The notes beneath the pieces were generated by a model, which saw nothing but the letters and a program-made list of their open reading frames with translations, made no database searches and had not been told where the DNA came from. Positions 30,771 to 33,197 of a DNA stretch of 33,197 nucleotides are shown in pieces (position 1 is the stretch's first letter; every line of letters starts with the position of its first letter). The position numbers and the translations under genes are program-made. The DNA comes from a virus: positions 1 to 33,197 of IMG/VR virus record IMGVR_UViG_3300046477_000067, one strand, 5' to 3'.

Positions 30771-31102
30771 CCGCACAAATACACATCAAACCCGAAGACA
30801 TCGAGCGCGTGCTCGAAAACGGGCGCCGCATGACGCGTCAACAAATAAGGCTGCGGCTCGGGCTGACGTACAACAGCGCACTGGACAGAACGCTGCCAGC
30901 GATGCTCGCGGCGGGACGCGTGTTCCGCGCACGGGAAGACGTCGACCACGACTCGGCGCACGCGCACTACGTCTATTACACGAGCGCCCCGGCGCCGGTC
31001 GCCGCGCCCTACCCGACCGTCCTGATGACGGGCGACCTGTCCGAGTATTGCCGGGAGATGAATCGATTTTCCGCGTTGCGCACGTCCAGGAGAGCAGCGT
31101 GA
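30767..31102 (+). CDS. Hypothetical protein with possible winged-helix N-terminus
   Basis: 111 residues. Residues about 6-60 (IKPEDIERVLENGRRMTRQQIRLRLGLTYNSALDRTLPAMLAAGRVFRARE) look like a winged helix-turn-helix with a wing ending in HAHYVYYT. The rest is Pro/Ala-rich and ends in a basic tail. It may be a small regulator. It overlaps the nuclease stop (ATGA) and the next GTG (GTGA). Confidence 0.7.
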   Translation: MTAQIHIKPEDIERVLENGRRMTRQQIRLRLGLTYNSALDRTLPAMLAAGRVFRAREDVDHDSAHAHYVYYTSAPAPVAAPYPTVLMTGDLSEYCREMNRFSALRTSRRAA

Positions 31103-31224
31103 ACCGCGAGATCACCCCGGCCGACGTCGACAACATCGACACGCTGAATTACATCATCCGCATTGCGTCGGGCGTTCTGTTTCTTTCGGTCGCCGGCATT
31201 GCCCATATCGTGGGGTTTCTGTGA
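31099..31224 (+). CDS. 41-residue small membrane protein
   Basis: GTG at 31099: (M)NREITPADVDNIDTLNYIIRIASGVLFLSVAGIAHIVGFL. There is an acidic N-terminal half and one C-terminal membrane segment (about 20-41). The start overlaps the previous stop (GTGA) and the stop overlaps the next GTG (GTGA). Confidence 0.6.
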   Translation: MNREITPADVDNIDTLNYIIRIASGVLFLSVAGIAHIVGFL

Positions 31225-31436
31225 AACTCATGACTGAAGACGAACTCGTGCGCGTCACCGGCAAGCGTCGCCACTCGAAGCAAGCCGAATGGTTCAAGCT
31301 GACGTTCGGTGTCGACGTCGTGCGAGCTGGTGACGGCAAGCTGATCGTCACCTGGCAGACGTTCGAAGCATTGAACGCAAAGAAGAACGGCCTTGGCGCG
31401 AGCGCGCCGGCTGCGGTTGAACTCTGTTTTGATTGA
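31221..31436 (+). CDS. DUF4224 family protein, excisionase-like
   Basis: 71 residues from a GTG at 31221: MKLMTEDELVRVTGKRRHSKQAEWFKLTFGVDVVRAGDGKLIVTWQTFEALNAKKNG. This matches DUF4224, small DNA-binding proteins encoded next to tyrosine integrases. The HTH-like part (MTEDELVRVTGKRRHSKQAEWFKLTFGVDV) suggests it may bind the attachment site as a recombination directionality factor. Its stop is two bases before the integrase ATG. Confidence 0.82.
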   Translation: MKLMTEDELVRVTGKRRHSKQAEWFKLTFGVDVVRAGDGKLIVTWQTFEALNAKKNGLGASAPAAVELCFD

Positions 31437-31438
31437 TC

Positions 31439-32524
31439 ATGGTCGAGCGCAAAAAAGCCAAATATCCGCGCGTGTATCAGAAGCATGGCGCCTGGTATTG
31501 GTCCGAGCCCGTCTCGGGAAAATGGATTCGTTTGTGCGCGCTGACTGATAGCGAGACGACACTCGTCGAACGACTCGCAGCTGAGCGTAAGAAGGTCGAG
31601 CGGCCCGAAGGCGTCGGCGACATGCGCCCGCTAATCGATCAGTACGTGCGCGAGCGCAAACATCAGCACAAAGAGAAAGCATGGCCGAAGTACGGCGAGT
31701 ACGCCGGTAAGGGGTTCAGAAACGTGAACGTCGCTGACGTCAAGCCGACGCACGTCACGAACTGGCTGAAGGTGAAGTACGCCGACAAGCTGTCGATGCA
31801 GCGCGTCATGCGCGCGTTCCTGTCAGGCTTCTTTCAGTGGTGCGTCGACAACGGCCGCCGCGACACGAACCCCTGCGGCGAAGTGAAGCTGAAGAAGCCG
31901 AAGGCGCGCAAGACGTATATCACCGACGAGCACTTCGCGCGCATCCGCGACGCGATGCTGATCTACACCTACACGACCGGCGCGGGCAAGACGATCACCG
32001 GCCGTGTGAACACCGGCCCGATGATGCAGTGCTTCGTCGACCTGTGCTTCCTGACCGCGCAGCGCTCGACGGATATCCGCGCGCTGACGTGGAGCCAGGT
32101 CGACCGCGCGGCGGGCGTGATCCACTTCGTACCGAGCAAGACGGAAGACAGCAGCGGCGCGGCCGTCGACTTCACAATCACGCCCGAGATCGCCGCAGTG
32201 CTCGACCGGGTGCGCGAGATCGACGGCGTGCAGCGTATCGGCGAGACGCCAGTGATCCACGCGCTCGACGGCAAGCCGTACGGCGCCACGGCCGTGCGCT
32301 CGGCGTGGGATCGCGCATGTGAGCGCGCCGCGCTGACGGCTGAGAATTACACTGTGAAAGATATTCGCGCGAAAGCGCTCACCGACGCAGAGCGCGCCGG
32401 GTACGACATCGAGGCGTTGAAAATCGCGGCCGCACACAGCGACACGAAGACGACGCAGATCTATTTGAAGCAGCGCGAAGTGCCGGTATCAGATGTCCGG
32501 CTGCGCATACCTAGGAGCGCGTGA
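31439..32524 (+). CDS. int: Tyrosine-family phage integrase
   Basis: 361 residues from the ATG at 31439; an upstream TTG (31433) is possible. An N-terminal AP2-like arm-binding part (RVYQKHGAWYWSEPVSGKW) and a core-binding part (IDQYVRERKHQHKEKAWPKYGEYAGKGFRNV) precede the catalytic part, with R209 (AQRSTDIRALTW), K234 (PSKT), R310 (VKDIRAKALTDA), H333 (AAAHSD) and nucleophile Y342 (IYLKQ). The usual HxxR is KDIR, as in many phage integrases of this group. A loop (TYTTGAGKTITGRVNTG, about 177-193) looks inserted. It lies beside the attachment site it should use. Confidence 0.93.
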   Translation: MVERKKAKYPRVYQKHGAWYWSEPVSGKWIRLCALTDSETTLVERLAAERKKVERPEGVGDMRPLIDQYVRERKHQHKEKAWPKYGEYAGKGFRNVNVADVKPTHVTNWLKVKYADKLSMQRVMRAFLSGFFQWCVDNGRRDTNPCGEVKLKKPKARKTYITDEHFARIRDAMLIYTYTTGAGKTITGRVNTGPMMQCFVDLCFLTAQRSTDIRALTWSQVDRAAGVIHFVPSKTEDSSGAAVDFTITPEIAAVLDRVREIDGVQRIGETPVIHALDGKPYGATAVRSAWDRACERAALTAENYTVKDIRAKALTDAERAGYDIEALKIAAAHSDTKTTQIYLKQREVPVSDVRLRIPRSA

Positions 32525-32757
32525 TGGGTGAGTACGCAGATTACCTTATCGACCAGATGATCGACAACGGTAGTTATTTCCGCGCGCGCCGCAACACATG
32601 GTGCGTCACTTGCAAGAACTGCGGGATGGCCGGCTTGAAGTGGCGCGAAGAATCTGAAGGATGGCGCCTGTTCGAAAACGAGCGCGTCGAGCACAACCGA
32701 CTCAAGCAGCACGTATGCAACCCGCCGTCGGAAGATGACTTCGACGTGATCGGCTAG
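32524..32757 (+). CDS. Small Cys/His protein downstream of integrase
   Basis: 77 residues from the ATG at 32524 (AGGAG six bases upstream; the GTG one codon earlier is less likely): MGEYADYLIDQMIDNGSYFRARRNTWCVTCKNCGMAGLKW..., ending NRLKQHVCNPPSEDDFDVIG. CVTCKNC plus a later H and C (QHVC) could bind zinc. It lies between the integrase and the attachment site and overlaps the integrase stop. The function is unknown; a role with the integrase is only positional. Confidence 0.7.
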   Translation: MGEYADYLIDQMIDNGSYFRARRNTWCVTCKNCGMAGLKWREESEGWRLFENERVEHNRLKQHVCNPPSEDDFDVIG

Positions 32758-32766
32758 CCAAATTTA

Positions 32767-33007
32767 TTAGACAGCCGTTAGACATTGCATTAGACACCTT
32801 AAACCGCGTTACCTGCAAAGCCTTGTAAATACTGGTCGGAGCGAAAGGATTCGAACCTTCGACCCTCTGATCCCAAATCAGCATGGTCGAGACAGGGGTA
32901 AGCCAATCAGTATAAGGCTTTGCGCGGAGCGGTGTCTAATCGATTGCATAGAAAACAGGCACGAAGACATAAGGCTTTGCGCCCGATTGAACCGCAGTTA
33001 TTAGACA
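32767..33007. other. attP: Phage attachment site (attP) with arm-type repeats on both sides
   Basis: A tRNA-Pro 3' fragment (32833-32880) forms the core. The 10-mer AAGGCTTTGC occurs at 32815-32824 (reverse), 32914-32923 and 32971-32980. The 7-mer TTAGACA occurs at 32767, 32778 and 32790, reversed at 32933-32939, and again at 33001-33007. Repeats on both sides of the core, next to an integrase gene, are the classic layout of integrase and excision-protein arm sites. Which repeat is bound by which protein is not known from sequence. Confidence 0.82.
32833..32880 (-). other. 3' half of tRNA-Pro(UGG), attachment core
   Basis: Read on the minus strand it runs from the anticodon arm (loop TTTGGGA, anticodon TGG at 32875-32873) through the variable loop and T arm (GGTTCGAATCC) to the acceptor 3' strand CGCTCCG, discriminator A and encoded CCA (32833-32835). 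The D arm and 5' acceptor strand are missing; the bases upstream (above 32881) do not resemble a tRNA. It is therefore not a working gene but the segment that restores a host tRNA-Pro gene on integration. Confidence 0.88.
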
Positions 33008-33017
33008 GGTGACGCCC

Positions 33018-33197
33018 ATGTCCATCAACCTGAATCACCTAGTTTCCGAGTGGGTGCGCAAGCACGGCGTCAAATTGACGGCAACTGCGCACGCGGATCT
33101 GCAGGGCGAAATTGCTATGCTCCTTCAAGCGAATGGCGTGCCGCCCCAATGCGAGCACGTCATGACGCGCTACATTCGCGACTGCTCGATGTGCGAA
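33018..33197 (+). CDS. Hypothetical protein, N-terminal part only
   Basis: An ATG at 33018 opens a frame to the window edge: MSINLNHLVSEWVRKHGVKLTATAHADLQGEIAMLLQANGVPPQCEHVMTRYIRDCSMCE, 60 residues with no stop. It is helical at first, then has three Cys (C-x11-C-x2-C) near the edge that may continue as a metal site. It lies 11 bases after the last attachment arm repeat, on the far side of the core from the integrase. No family is recognised. Confidence 0.55.
   Translation, partial: MSINLNHLVSEWVRKHGVKLTATAHADLQGEIAMLLQANGVPPQCEHVMTRYIRDCSMCE

Noticed and set aside
32833-32910. A complete tRNA-Pro gene
   Set aside because: Only the anticodon arm to CCA end is present; no D arm or matching 5' acceptor strand is found above 32881, so it is an attachment core.
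1-33197. A diversity-generating retroelement like that of BPP-1
   Set aside because: Despite BPP-1-like head proteins, no reverse transcriptase, no template/variable repeat pair and no Mtd-like C-terminus was seen in the window.
1-33197. CRISPR array or insertion sequence
   Set aside because: No regularly spaced direct repeats with unique spacers, and no transposase frame or terminal inverted repeats were found. The D-x-G-N repeats are coding and irregularly spaced.

Overview
The window reads as a temperate podovirus (short-tailed phage) of a GC-rich betaproteobacterium, most likely Burkholderiales. Three things suggest this. The protein-level resemblance is to the Bordetella phage BPP-1 head proteins (Bbp16-type cement protein, major capsid protein, Bbp19-type protein). 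Base composition is GC-rich, with the third-position bias of that group. The attachment core is the 3' half of a tRNA-Pro(UGG). No database search was possible, so family names are by recognition.

Layout. Bases 1-18464 are a leftward (minus-strand) virion module. In transcription order it holds a small HTH protein, small terminase, a small overlapping gene, large terminase, two small genes, portal, a large tail spike with a glycosidase-like propeller, capsid staple, a previously hidden 43-residue Cys-rich gene, a Bbp19-like protein, scaffold, major capsid, cement and a small head-associated protein. It then continues with T7-like gene 11/12/13/14 counterparts, a virion lytic transglycosylase, and the start of a giant ejection protein that runs off the left edge. 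Bases 18465-18717 are an AT-rich, repeat-bearing intergenic region. A TOTE/AEP primase-VirE helicase fusion and a cytosine methyltransferase-like protein follow, also leftward, and are headed by a Cro-like gene at 21.88 kb.

At 21.88-22.8 kb lies the immunity region. A divergent LexA/CI-like repressor gene faces the Cro-like gene across paired 19-bp operators, and a second operator-covered promoter starts the rightward early operon. That operon (22.8-29.8 kb) is packed with overlapping start/stop codons. It encodes a Cas4/RecB-like DUF2800 nuclease, a DUF2815 single-strand-binding candidate, a family B DNA polymerase, an unusual Ala/Ser/Asp repeat protein and several small proteins. At 29.79 kb a third operator-covered promoter drives a lipoprotein gene and a chain of small genes that includes a VRR-NUC nuclease, a DUF4224 protein and the integrase.

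The right end (32.76-33.02 kb) holds an attachment site. The tRNA-Pro 3' fragment is flanked on both sides by repeated putative integrase arm sites, and the tRNA 5' half is absent. This is the arrangement of an uninterrupted attP, so the sequence looks like a circular or virion-form phage genome (or a tandem element) rather than a prophage-host junction. No holin or endolysin for host lysis is visible; they probably lie outside the window.

The genes fit a temperate cycle. The repressor holds three early promoters through one shared operator consensus. Once relieved, the leftward transcript makes the primase-helicase and later the virion, and the rightward transcript makes the polymerase, nucleases and integrase.
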